Source: Cyanobacteria bacterium UBA8803 (GTDB lineage Bacteria > Cyanobacteriota > Cyanobacteriia > Cyanobacteriales > Coleofasciculaceae). From it: a stretch of 20,157 nt of DNA. Within the stretch, counting starts at the first letter, position 1; each line of letters starts with the position of its first letter. Below the pieces are notes generated by a model that had not been told where the DNA came from, searched no databases, and worked only from the letters and a program-made list of their open reading frames with translations. The translations under genes and the position numbers were made by a program. Below are positions 7,130-13,905 of this stretch, piece by piece. The DNA lies in contig DNXU01000380.1 in assembly GCA_003505715.1 (NCBI GenBank), positions 1 through 20,157 on the forward strand. The letters are read 5' to 3'.

Positions 7130-7483
7130 ATGGATTGCATTCACTTAACAGGCATTCGCTGCTACGGTTACACTGGTTACCTGCCCGAAGAACAAGTACT
7201 GGGACAGTGGTTTGAAGTTGACCTAACCTTGTGGTTAGATTTGGCCGCCGCAGGAGAGAGTGACGATATTCGCGATACCCTGGATTATCGTCTTGCCATT
7301 GAAACTGTAAAGCAACTCGTGAAAACCTCGCAATTCGCGCTAGTGGAAAAATTAGCTAGCGCGATCGCACATGCCATTCTGAAATTAGATCGGGTGCAGC
7401 AAGTCCGGGTGCAGTTAAGCAAACCCGCTGCTCCCATCCCTGACTTCGGAGGGAAAATTTCGATCGATATCACGAGAAATTGA
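7130..7483 (+). CDS. folB: dihydroneopterin aldolase
   Basis: FolB cleaves 7,8-dihydroneopterin to 6-hydroxymethyl-7,8-dihydropterin and glycolaldehyde in folate synthesis. The 117-residue product has the family length and begins MDCIHLTGIRCYGYTGYLPE, which contains the conserved N-terminal strand and the active-site region with GYLPEEQVLGQWFEVDLTL. The substrate-binding stretch includes DTLDYRLAIETVKQLV, and the catalytic Lys lies in ALVEKLASAIAHAIL (about residue 73). The end, AAPIPDFGGKISIDI, is typical. The ATG is fixed by family alignment even though a heptamer array, not a ribosome binding site, precedes it. The final TGA lies inside a motif (TTGACACTCC) that marks the edge of an IS200/IS605-like end, so the natural C-terminus may have been trimmed or replaced there. 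Confidence 0.93.
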   Translation: MDCIHLTGIRCYGYTGYLPEEQVLGQWFEVDLTLWLDLAAAGESDDIRDTLDYRLAIETVKQLVKTSQFALVEKLASAIAHAILKLDRVQQVRVQLSKPAAPIPDFGGKISIDITRN

Positions 7484-7615
7484 CACTCCCACGACTTGAG
7501 CTTAGCAAAGTCGTGGGATTCTCCCATCTAGCCCAGTCAGAGGTAGTATCGAATAGAGACAACTGTACGACGTACTCTACCGCTCTCCTGTCACTCTGGG
7601 CGCTCGCCTCGGAAC
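7479..7615 (-). mobile_element. solitary IS200/IS605-like right end, omega-RNA-like, no tnpB
   Basis: TTGACACTCCCACGACTT (7480-7497) pairs with AAGTCGTGGGATTCT (7507-7521) in a hairpin of the same design as the right end of the tnpB element at 16951-16985, where TTGACGTACTCCCC faces GGGGATTCTT. The flank to 7615 contains further complementary blocks, such as GCCCAGT (7530-7536) with the GGGC-containing CTCTGGGC (7594-7601), and GTACG near 7568 with CGTAC near 7573. On the minus strand this would look like the structured guide-RNA scaffold that overlaps the end of tnpB genes, but no tnpB follows. This is an inference by comparison with the other element; exact borders are uncertain. Confidence 0.5.
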
Positions 7616-7682
7616 GAGACAAATTTCTGGAAGATGTGGTAGGAATAACATTTGAACGGCATGAACTCAGAGCAGATGCTTA

Positions 7683-7844
7683 TTACAAAATCTTACATCC
7701 TTTTTTCTTTTGTTTTCCTTTCCTTGCTCGTAGGGCCAATAATTCTGCCGTAACTTCTGTCACGGGTAGATCTTTATAAAAAACATTCACAGCTTCTTGA
7801 CCAAAGTTACTCTGTATGTGTTCATCAAATTTGCCATTTCCCAA
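7683..7844 (-). CDS. possible small basic protein, 53 residues, TTG start
   Basis: A minus-strand frame runs from TTG at 7844 to TAA at 7683. It is preceded by a strong purine-rich AGGGAGG box about 8-9 nt upstream. The product begins with MGNGKFDEHIQSNFGQEAVN, continues with VFYKDLPVTEVTAELLALRA and ends in a lysine-rich tail. The composition is protein-like and the ribosome binding site is good, but the frame is closed by a stop directly upstream. It could therefore be a genuine small gene or the surviving 3' end of a larger gene lost during IS activity nearby. I do not recognise a family. Confidence 0.4.
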   Translation of the reverse strand: MGNGKFDEHIQSNFGQEAVNVFYKDLPVTEVTAELLALRARKGKQKKKGCKIL

Positions 7845-8241
7845 AAATTATCCCTCCCTATAAAGGGGGTAGTCAACCCGGATTTAGTATTAGAACAGTT
7901 TGGTTTGTCTTAACCCAATCCGGTATCCCTAGTAAGCGAATGGCTATTAGTCAATTACTGAAACTCACATCAGCTCTTTGTAAGTAATGAAGTATACACT
8001 CGATTGTTGTTATAAGTCACTCTAAAGAATTTCTTGTAGATTCTCCTGAAGACAGAGAATAGCAGCTAGGAATGCAAATAATATGAATGTGTACAGAATT
8101 ATTTAGGAATGGAAATAGAGGATTTAAAAGACGCGATCACAGCCTAAATACAACAGTGCTGAATTGTAGTTAAAGCTACAGCAAGCAATTACTTTACCAA
8201 CCTAGCCATGATCATTTAATTGCTTTGTTTACGTAGATTTA

Positions 8242-8259
8242 AGGTTCCTAATAGAACCT
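8242..8259. promoter_or_regulatory. inverted repeat AGGTTC/GAACCT
   Basis: AGGTTC (8242-8247) and GAACCT (8254-8259) are separated by 6 bp, giving an operator-sized dyad about 190 bp upstream of the dehydrogenase gene. No regulator gene is present in the window, so a binding protein cannot be named. Confidence 0.35.
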
Positions 8260-8313
8260 ATAGCCTCTAATTTTCGCTCCTTATAAAACAGAGATTTGAA
8301 TCACAAACTTTCC

Positions 8314-8345
8314 CTGTGGCAAAACGTTTCCTTGTGATGCCACAG
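8314..8345. promoter_or_regulatory. 8-bp inverted repeat enclosing an AAACGTTT core
   Basis: CTGTGGCA (8314-8321) is repeated inverted as TGCCACAG (8338-8345), perfect over 8 bp. The 16-bp centre contains the palindrome AAACGTTT (8322-8329), a core seen in many LacI-family operators. It lies about 105-135 bp upstream of the first gene of the polyol cluster. A sugar-responsive operator is a reasonable guess. Confidence 0.4.
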
Positions 8346-8383
8346 AGTAGCTCTGAATTTTCGCACTTTGAAATACCTGTTTT

Positions 8384-8412
8384 TAGGTCATGGGCTATAC
8401 CAGACTGACCTA
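8384..8412. promoter_or_regulatory. 7-bp inverted repeat TAGGTCA/TGACCTA
   Basis: TAGGTCA (8384-8390) and TGACCTA (8406-8412) are perfect inverted repeats with a 15-bp spacer. They end 38 bp before the ATG at 8451, a usual place for a promoter-proximal operator. No clear -10/-35 pair is visible between them and the start. Confidence 0.38.
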
Positions 8413-8450
8413 CTCTTTTTACCTGATTATCCACTTATTTAAGAAATCTC

Positions 8451-10004
8451 ATGGTTAACTTACTAAAGCCCCCCAGTGTTTCAAGTTCTCGCCTCGGTAC
8501 TGTAACGGGTTTGTGGAGGGAACGCTCTCTTTACGACAGGAGGGCGCTTAAGACTGGTATCGTCCATTTCGGACCGGGACGTTTTTTTAGAGGTCACCTC
8601 GCCTACATAATACATAACTACCTTGCACAGAAGGATTTCCAAGAGCAGAGATGGGGGATTTGTGGGGTTAGCCTTAAGAGTCAACGCACCATTACGAGGT
8701 TGAAACACCAGAGATTCCTTTACACGTTGACCCAACACTCTAGTTGCGCTAAAAATCGTGAGGAGGCGGAGGTCATAGGTTCTATCAAAGAAATCGTGAA
8801 TGGTAGAGAGAAGTGCGACTATGTGCTTGAAAAGATGGCGTCTCCCTCTGTACACCTTGTGACTCTTACCATTACTCAAGCAGGCTACCATCTAGACAAG
8901 AATTTTAATCTCGACACAGCCAATGAAGACATCGCGCACGATCTGCGAAATCCTTCCACTCCAACCACTGCAATTGGCTTTATAGTAGAGGCGCTACGCC
9001 GACGACGCGATCGCGTTAGCGAAGCGGCTCCGGAGGAGCTAGCGCAGCAGCGAAGCGCTGAGCGCTCAATAGCCCCCTTCACCACACTTTCTTGCGACAA
9101 CCTCCCAAGAAATGGAGAAATCCTGCGAAAAGCAGTGCTAGCTTATGCTGAGCTGATCGATCCTCAGCTTACAGAATACATCAGGGATAACGCGACGTTT
9201 CCTAATACGGTTGTAGACAGGATTGTACCTCAAGAGCAAGAATCCGACTATAACTACCCCAGCCGACTGTTGCAAGTTCGCGATCGCGGCCCCATTGTAA
9301 CGGAGCCATTTTGGCAGTTTGTCGTGGAGGACAACTTCACAGGCGATCGACCCAAGTGGGAAGATGCGGGGGTCACTATGACTAGCGACATCACTCCTTT
9401 TTTGTATATGAAGTCGAGATTCTTGAATGCAGTACACTCCTTCATAGCCTGTTTAGCGGTAAGAGCAGGTATAGAGTATATGCATGAGGCAATCGGGGTA
9501 CCGGAAATCCACTTGTTTACTCGGCTTCTCATGAGCGACATCGCAGCAGCGACACCTGTGCCTCGCCAGATGTGTGAACACTATATCGAGCAAGTGTTAC
9601 TCAGGCTAAGTAACGAGGATCTGCCCGATACTACTGAGAGAATTGCTTCAGAAACAGCGAGGAAAGTAGGCAAGTATATATTTCCCATACTTCAGGATGC
9701 TTATAGCCGAAAGGTCAGCATGAAGCGTCTTATAGTTCCCGTTGCGGCGTGGCTGCTTGCAGTCAGAGAAGGGGCGAGCGAGTCGGGTCAGCCCTATCAT
9801 GTCAAGGATACCCAAAGCGCAATTACAGCGATTCAAGAAGGCACAGCGATTAGCCAGATTCTGGGATTGGAGAATTGCGAACAGACAGAGGTCATAGATA
9901 GTGGATGCCACCAAGCTTTGCGAGCTCTTCAGACCCACGGACTATTAACTACGCTTAAGAATTACAGTGAGGGAGGTCTTTTGAATGAAACCGCTTCGGC
10001 ATGA
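8451..10004 (+). CDS. long-chain mannitol dehydrogenase family oxidoreductase, first copy
   Basis: This 517-residue protein belongs to the long-chain polyol dehydrogenases (mannitol, arabinitol, sorbitol, fructuronate types), which interconvert polyols and ketoses with NAD(P). The nucleotide-binding region reads TGIVHFGPGRFFRGHLAYI (about residues 36-54). The family signature is FPNTVVDRIVP (about 249-259). The catalytic triad region KSRFLNAVH keeps Lys321, Asn326 and His329. The binding loop GPGRFFRGH departs from the more usual GVGGFHRSH of the second copy, so cofactor or substrate preference may differ. Residues about 187-207 are an insertion made by a HIP1-containing dispersed repeat. No strong Shine-Dalgarno precedes the ATG. 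The 3' end overlaps the HAD gene by 20 bp. The substrate cannot be decided from sequence alone. Confidence 0.82.
   Translation: MVNLLKPPSVSSSRLGTVTGLWRERSLYDRRALKTGIVHFGPGRFFRGHLAYIIHNYLAQKDFQEQRWGICGVSLKSQRTITRLKHQRFLYTLTQHSSCAKNREEAEVIGSIKEIVNGREKCDYVLEKMASPSVHLVTLTITQAGYHLDKNFNLDTANEDIAHDLRNPSTPTTAIGFIVEALRRRRDRVSEAAPEELAQQRSAERSIAPFTTLSCDNLPRNGEILRKAVLAYAELIDPQLTEYIRDNATFPNTVVDRIVPQEQESDYNYPSRLLQVRDRGPIVTEPFWQFVVEDNFTGDRPKWEDAGVTMTSDITPFLYMKSRFLNAVHSFIACLAVRAGIEYMHEAIGVPEIHLFTRLLMSDIAAATPVPRQMCEHYIEQVLLRLSNEDLPDTTERIASETARKVGKYIFPILQDAYSRKVSMKRLIVPVAAWLLAVREGASESGQPYHVKDTQSAITAIQEGTAISQILGLENCEQTEVIDSGCHQALRALQTHGLLTTLKNYSEGGLLNETASA
9007..9071. repeat. dispersed GC-rich repeat inserted in frame within the dehydrogenase gene
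   Basis: This segment holds a HIP1 octamer (GCGATCGC) followed by GTTAGCGAAGCGGCTCC and GGAGGAGCTAGCGC, which form a small hairpin (GCTCC/GGAGC). It resembles the TTAGCGAAGCG and GCTAGCG blocks of dispersed repeats in cyanobacterial genomes. At the protein level, ALRRRR and APFTTLSCDN in this gene align with ALEKRR and APFTVLSCDN of the second dehydrogenase. The first protein carries about 17 extra residues between them (DRVSEAAPEELAQQRSAERS region), so the reading frame is kept. Confidence 0.72.
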
Positions 10005-10728
10005 GAAGGTGGTGCTTTTCGATCATGACGGAACTGTCGTTGATAGTGAAACCATCGCACTTAAGAGCGCGTGGAGGCTGACCAATGAAGTGGCTCGTGA
10101 GTTTGCTGGCGCTCAACACTATGAGCTTGAGGACTTTGTTAAAAGCTTCGCAGGGAAACCTTACAGGCAAATACTCGCTTCCATATACGGAGACTCATTC
10201 ACCACTCTTAATGAGCGCGATATTAACAGACTAGTAGCTCAAGAAGAAAAGAGAGCGATTGAACAACTTAGTGTATACGCTAGAGCGACTGAAGGAACGC
10301 CTGAAGTACTATCTTCCCTGCGCGACGACGGATTTGAATATGCACTAGTCAGTAACAGCAGCTTACAGCGGGTAGGTGCTTGCCTGAGTGCCGCTGCCCT
10401 AACCGACTATTTCTCAAGCGAGCAGGTATTTAGCGCTCACGACTCTCTCCCCGTTCCTCGACCCAAGCCGCTTCCTGACATCTACCTATATGCAGTGAAG
10501 TGTCTGGATGCTGAAGTTTCAGGTTGCGTGGCAGTTGAAGATTCTATTAGTGGGGTAAAGGCTGCCGTTGCCGCTGGAATTGGGCAGATTATCGGTTATG
10601 TAGGGGGAACTCATATAAGCGAGGATGAACGAACAAGCCGTGTAGATGCTCTTGTGTCGGCTGGTGCCCAGCAAGTTATTGAGCGGATGCACGATCTGAT
10701 CGGCACATTGTCAGCAACGCCAGTGTAA
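9985..10728 (+). CDS. HAD-superfamily sugar-phosphate phosphatase
   Basis: This 247-residue cytoplasmic hydrolase belongs to HAD subfamily IA (beta-phosphoglucomutase/phosphatase type). The nucleophile motif LFDHDGTVVDSE lies at residues 11-22, with Asp13 as nucleophile and Asp15 as general acid/base. Motif II is ALVSNSS (about 118-124). The Lys of RPKPLPDIYLYA (about 160) and motif III AVEDSISGVKAA (about 179-190) are present. A helical cap domain fills residues 23-95. It is preceded by a GGGAGG box, and its ATG lies inside the end of the dehydrogenase gene (20-bp overlap), so translation is probably coupled. HAD hydrolases often accompany polyol operons. Removal of phosphate from a polyol- or ketose-phosphate is the likely role; the exact substrate is not evident. 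Confidence 0.85.
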   Translation: MKPLRHEKVVLFDHDGTVVDSETIALKSAWRLTNEVAREFAGAQHYELEDFVKSFAGKPYRQILASIYGDSFTTLNERDINRLVAQEEKRAIEQLSVYARATEGTPEVLSSLRDDGFEYALVSNSSLQRVGACLSAAALTDYFSSEQVFSAHDSLPVPRPKPLPDIYLYAVKCLDAEVSGCVAVEDSISGVKAAVAAGIGQIIGYVGGTHISEDERTSRVDALVSAGAQQVIERMHDLIGTLSATPV

Positions 10729-10739
10729 AGGCACAGGGC

Positions 10740-10771
10740 GTCAGGCACAGGCTTGAAGCCCAAAGCCTGAC
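10740..10771 (+). other. mutually exclusive hairpins between the HAD and second dehydrogenase genes
   Basis: GTCAGGC (10740-10746) can pair with GCCTGAC (10765-10771). Alternatively CAGGCTT (10748-10754) can pair with AAGCCTG (10763-10769). Both use the same 3' arm. There is no T-run, so it is not a standard terminator. It could stabilise mRNA or modulate expression of the second dehydrogenase, whose ATG at 10799 has no Shine-Dalgarno. Confidence 0.35.
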
Positions 10772-10798
10772 CAAGCACAGTCGCTTTAACACAAATAA

Positions 10799-12304
10799 AT
10801 GAACAGCAATACCAGCACAGACTCAACAATCAAGCTGAATGAAGCATCCCTATCTTGTTTACCTGGAAACGTTCGCATACCCAAGTACGATCGCCATCAA
10901 ATCACTAATGGAATTGTGCATATTGGGGTGGGTGGATTTCATCGATCGCACCAAGCGCTCTATCTCGATGATTATTTCCATCAGCATCCTGGTAGTGACT
11001 GGGGAATCTGTGGTGTGGGATTGCTGGACAATGACTATGACAGGCGAATGCGGGATGCCCTGCTGTCCCAAGATTGTTTGTATACCTTAGTTGAGCGATC
11101 GCAAGAAGGCGATCACGCTCGCATCATCGGTTCAATCGCTCGATACCTGTTTGCACCAGACAATCGTCAAGCAGTCATCGAAGCAATGGCAAGCCCCGAA
11201 TGCCGAATTATTACTCTAACAATCACTGAAAGCGGCTACTACTACATTGAAGGAAGTGGTAATTTCGATGTAAACCACCCGACGATGCAGCACGATTTGC
11301 ACCATCCTGACCAACCACTTGGGACATACGGTTTTTTGACAGCCGCACTCGAAAAGCGGCGTAAACAGGGGTCGGCACCCTTTACCGTACTGTCCTGCGA
11401 CAATATACAGGGTAACGGCAACATGGTGCGGAAAATGCTAACAACATTTGCCCAAATGCGCGATCCGGCTTTGGCACGTTGGATTGCTGAACACGTTGCC
11501 TTTCCCAACTGCATGGTTGATCGCATTACTCCGCTCACAACCCCAGCAGATATCAAAATGGTGGCGGAACAGTTTGATATTGACGATGCATTTCCATGCG
11601 TCGCGGAACCTTTCATCCAGTGGGTAATCGAAGATACCTTTTGTGCAGGCAGACCCGATTGGGAATCCGTTGGCGTACAGATGACTAACGATGTTCATCC
11701 CTACGAGATGATGAAAATCCGGCTGCTCAACGCCAGCCATATGCTAATTGGCTATCTCGGCTCTCTGGCAGGTTATACCTACGTTTATGAAGTCATGGCC
11801 GATCCCTTGTTTGAGCAAGCAGTCGCTAACTTGATGGACGAGGTGACACCAACGCTCCAACCCGTTCCTGGGATTGATTTAGACGATTATAAAAAGACCC
11901 TTATTGAACGGTTTTCCAATCCCAAAATTCGCGATCAGCTTCCGCGCCTGTGCCTGAACGGATCGGCTAAAATTCCTAAGTTTCTTTTGGGATCGATCCG
12001 CGATCAATTACAACTTGGAGGTGCGATTAATTACCTAAGTTTGACGATTGCTGCTTGGTTTCAATACCTCAATGGTTATGACGACCAGAACCGTCCTATC
12101 CCCATTGATGACCCCTTAGCTGATATCCTCACTCAACAAGCCCGCTCAGGTAAAACAGATCCCAGACCCTTGCTCAGCATGTTTGAGATTTTTGGAGATT
12201 TAGGGCAGTCGCCACGTTTTGTCGAGACTGTTGCTGACAAGTTGAGCAGTTTGCATGAGTTCGGTGTAAAAGGAACGCTGATCCGATTCCCGCAGGCACA
12301 GTAA
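10799..12304 (+). CDS. long-chain mannitol/arabinitol dehydrogenase family oxidoreductase, second copy
   Basis: The 501-residue product is a standard long-chain polyol dehydrogenase. The nucleotide-binding stretch is NGIVHIGVGGFHRSHQALYL (about residues 37-56). The family signature FPNCMVDRITP lies near residues 237-247. The catalytic region MMKIRLLNASHMLIGYLG contains Lys306, Asn311 and His314, matching the Lys-Asn-His set of characterised mannitol 2-dehydrogenases. Length fits the 480-500 residue mannitol 2-dehydrogenase group better than the 455-residue arabinitol group, but the downstream xylulokinase fits arabinitol or sorbitol use as well. It would oxidise a polyol to a ketose in the cytosol. 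It follows the HAD gene after 70 bp and precedes the xylulokinase by 100 bp in the same direction. HIP1 sites in the coding sequence suggest long residence in this genome. Confidence 0.9.
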   Translation: MNSNTSTDSTIKLNEASLSCLPGNVRIPKYDRHQITNGIVHIGVGGFHRSHQALYLDDYFHQHPGSDWGICGVGLLDNDYDRRMRDALLSQDCLYTLVERSQEGDHARIIGSIARYLFAPDNRQAVIEAMASPECRIITLTITESGYYYIEGSGNFDVNHPTMQHDLHHPDQPLGTYGFLTAALEKRRKQGSAPFTVLSCDNIQGNGNMVRKMLTTFAQMRDPALARWIAEHVAFPNCMVDRITPLTTPADIKMVAEQFDIDDAFPCVAEPFIQWVIEDTFCAGRPDWESVGVQMTNDVHPYEMMKIRLLNASHMLIGYLGSLAGYTYVYEVMADPLFEQAVANLMDEVTPTLQPVPGIDLDDYKKTLIERFSNPKIRDQLPRLCLNGSAKIPKFLLGSIRDQLQLGGAINYLSLTIAAWFQYLNGYDDQNRPIPIDDPLADILTQQARSGKTDPRPLLSMFEIFGDLGQSPRFVETVADKLSSLHEFGVKGTLIRFPQAQ

Positions 12305-12404
12305 TTGCATTAATGCATTATCAACTTAAGGAGCGATTTTTGCTTTATTAACCAACAAATCTAATTGTGGATTCTTAACTTTTAAGTATGTGAGGATGAC
12401 GCTG

Positions 12405-13859
12405 ATGCTGCTTGGCATTGATTTAGGAACAGGCTCTGCTAAGGCATTGCTCCTAGCGACAGACGGAACCGTTATAGTTGAAGCGTCAAGCTCTTATCCT
12501 GTTCATGCACCCCAACCTGGATGGGCTGAGTCTGAGCCAGGGGATTGGTGGTCAGCTGTTGGCGAGGCTGTTAGGAAGGCAGTGGGAAATCACGCTAACC
12601 AAGTACAGGCGATCGCACTTTCAGGGCAAATGCATGGTGTTGTCTTAGCTTCGGAGTCCGGTCAGCCCCTGCGTCCGGCTATCCTCTGGGCAGATACTCG
12701 CTCTAGTGCCGAGCTTAACACTTATCATGCGATCGATGCGGCTCTTCTAGAGCGCTTGGGCAACCCCATTACGGCTGGAATGGCGGGTGCAACTTTGTTG
12801 TGGCTACGAGAACACGAGGCTACTGTCTACACCGAAGCGCGTTGGGCACTTCAGCCAAAAGATTGGCTACGGTTACGGCTCACTGGAGAAGTCGCAACTG
12901 AACCCTCTGATGCTAGTGGTACTTTGCTTTACGATGTTGTGTCAGACAACTGGGCTGGGGATGCCATCTCAGCGCTGAATCTACGTTGTGATTGGTTACC
13001 CAAAATTATCCCCTCTAGTGCGATCGCAGGTTACCTAACAACTGATGCTTCAGAGCATCTTGGCTTAAAAGTTGGCTTACCTGTTATCGCGGGTGCTGCG
13101 GATACGGCAGCAGCGGCACTTGGTAACGGACTACTAGAGCCGGGATTGGTTCAACTAACCATCGGCACAGGCGCTCAAATCATTACACCTCGCTCCCAAC
13201 CAATTCTCGATCCTCATGGTCGTACACATCTCTATCGAGCCGCCGTACCTAACGGGTGGTACACCCTTGCAGCCATGCAAAATGCGGGGTTAGCGCTTGA
13301 GTGGGTGCGAGGTATCCTCGGCTTGAGTTGGGAGCAAGTCTATACTAAAGCGTTTTCTGTTCCCCCAGGATGTGAAGGGTTGACATTTTTGCCATACCTC
13401 ACGGGTGAACGAACTCCACACCTTGACCCCTATGTACGCGGGGCATGGGTGGGGCTTGGACTTCATCACACACAGGCGCACCTGATGCGGGCGGCTTTAG
13501 AGGGAGTTGCTTTTGCCTTGCGACAAGGTTTTGAGGCACTTGAGGCAACAGGTTTTCAAGCGACACAACTGCGTTTAGCAGGCGGTGGAACGCAAGAAAT
13601 GCCTTGGAAACAATTACTCACTGATGTATTGAGACTACCTCTCTATACAACTACAGTTGCTGCGGCTTCCGCTCGTGGTGCTGCTCTATTGGCAGGTATC
13701 GGAATTGGTGTATACGCGGATACTAATGACACGCTCAAACTAGCAACTACACCAACGCTTGCCGCAACTCCTCAATCAGTTAATTCAGCCCTAGAAGAGG
13801 CTTGGATGCGATATCAATCTTTGTATCCACGGCTACAACAATTAGATAAAAATATATGA
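12405..13859 (+). CDS. xylB: xylulokinase (FGGY carbohydrate kinase)
   Basis: This 484-residue FGGY kinase phosphorylates D-xylulose (or a similar ketose) with ATP. The start is taken at ATG 12405, giving MLLGIDLGTGSAKALLLATD. It has GAGG nine nucleotides upstream and matches family N-termini; GTG 12390 and ATG 12396 are in frame but lack a properly spaced Shine-Dalgarno. Motifs seen are: phosphate 1 GIDLGTGSAK; the sugar-contact SGQMHGVVL and ILWADTRS; the catalytic Asp in VIAGAADTAAAALG; PYLTGERTPHLDP; and the adenosine-binding RLAGGGTQEMPWKQLL. GQMHG is characteristic of xylulokinases rather than glycerol or ribulose kinases. It is the fourth gene of the polyol cluster and would draw the ketose made by the dehydrogenases into the pentose phosphate pathway, as MtlY or DalK do in other bacteria. 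Confidence 0.88.
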   Translation: MLLGIDLGTGSAKALLLATDGTVIVEASSSYPVHAPQPGWAESEPGDWWSAVGEAVRKAVGNHANQVQAIALSGQMHGVVLASESGQPLRPAILWADTRSSAELNTYHAIDAALLERLGNPITAGMAGATLLWLREHEATVYTEARWALQPKDWLRLRLTGEVATEPSDASGTLLYDVVSDNWAGDAISALNLRCDWLPKIIPSSAIAGYLTTDASEHLGLKVGLPVIAGAADTAAAALGNGLLEPGLVQLTIGTGAQIITPRSQPILDPHGRTHLYRAAVPNGWYTLAAMQNAGLALEWVRGILGLSWEQVYTKAFSVPPGCEGLTFLPYLTGERTPHLDPYVRGAWVGLGLHHTQAHLMRAALEGVAFALRQGFEALEATGFQATQLRLAGGGTQEMPWKQLLTDVLRLPLYTTTVAAASARGAALLAGIGIGVYADTNDTLKLATTPTLAATPQSVNSALEEAWMRYQSLYPRLQQLDKNI

Positions 13860-13862
13860 CTC

Positions 13863-13905
13863 AAGGAGGTAGCACTAGAAGGTATCTACAAATAGATTTG
13901 TAGAT
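13863..13905 (+). promoter_or_regulatory. Shine-Dalgarno and 22-bp palindrome running into the glycosyltransferase ATG
   Basis: AAGGAGG (13863-13869) is a near-perfect Shine-Dalgarno but lies 34 nt before the ATG at 13904. Between them ATCTACAAAT (13884-13893) and ATTTGTAGAT (13896-13905) form a perfect inverted repeat with a 2-bp centre. Its last two bases are the A and T of the start codon. The palindrome may be an operator, or an mRNA hairpin that controls access to the start. Confidence 0.6.

Larger units (their letters stand above)
7845..8450. other. 606-bp gene-free stretch upstream of the polyol cluster
   Basis: I find no credible coding region on either strand. The stretch is AT-rich with many stops. 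Its right half contains three inverted repeats (listed separately) and is probably the control region of the 8451 gene. Confidence 0.5.

Noticed and set aside
7480..7779. Plus-strand 99-residue protein after folB
   Set aside because: It reads through the IS-like hairpin and the complement of a better small minus-strand frame, and its composition is not protein-like.
9278..9290. HIP1 octamers as regulatory sites
   Set aside because: GCGATCGC is spread throughout the window inside and outside genes and is a genome-wide feature of cyanobacteria rather than a local operator.
11242..11740. Minus-strand frames opposite the second dehydrogenase
   Set aside because: They are shadows of the conserved dehydrogenase frame; no ribosome binding site or family match.
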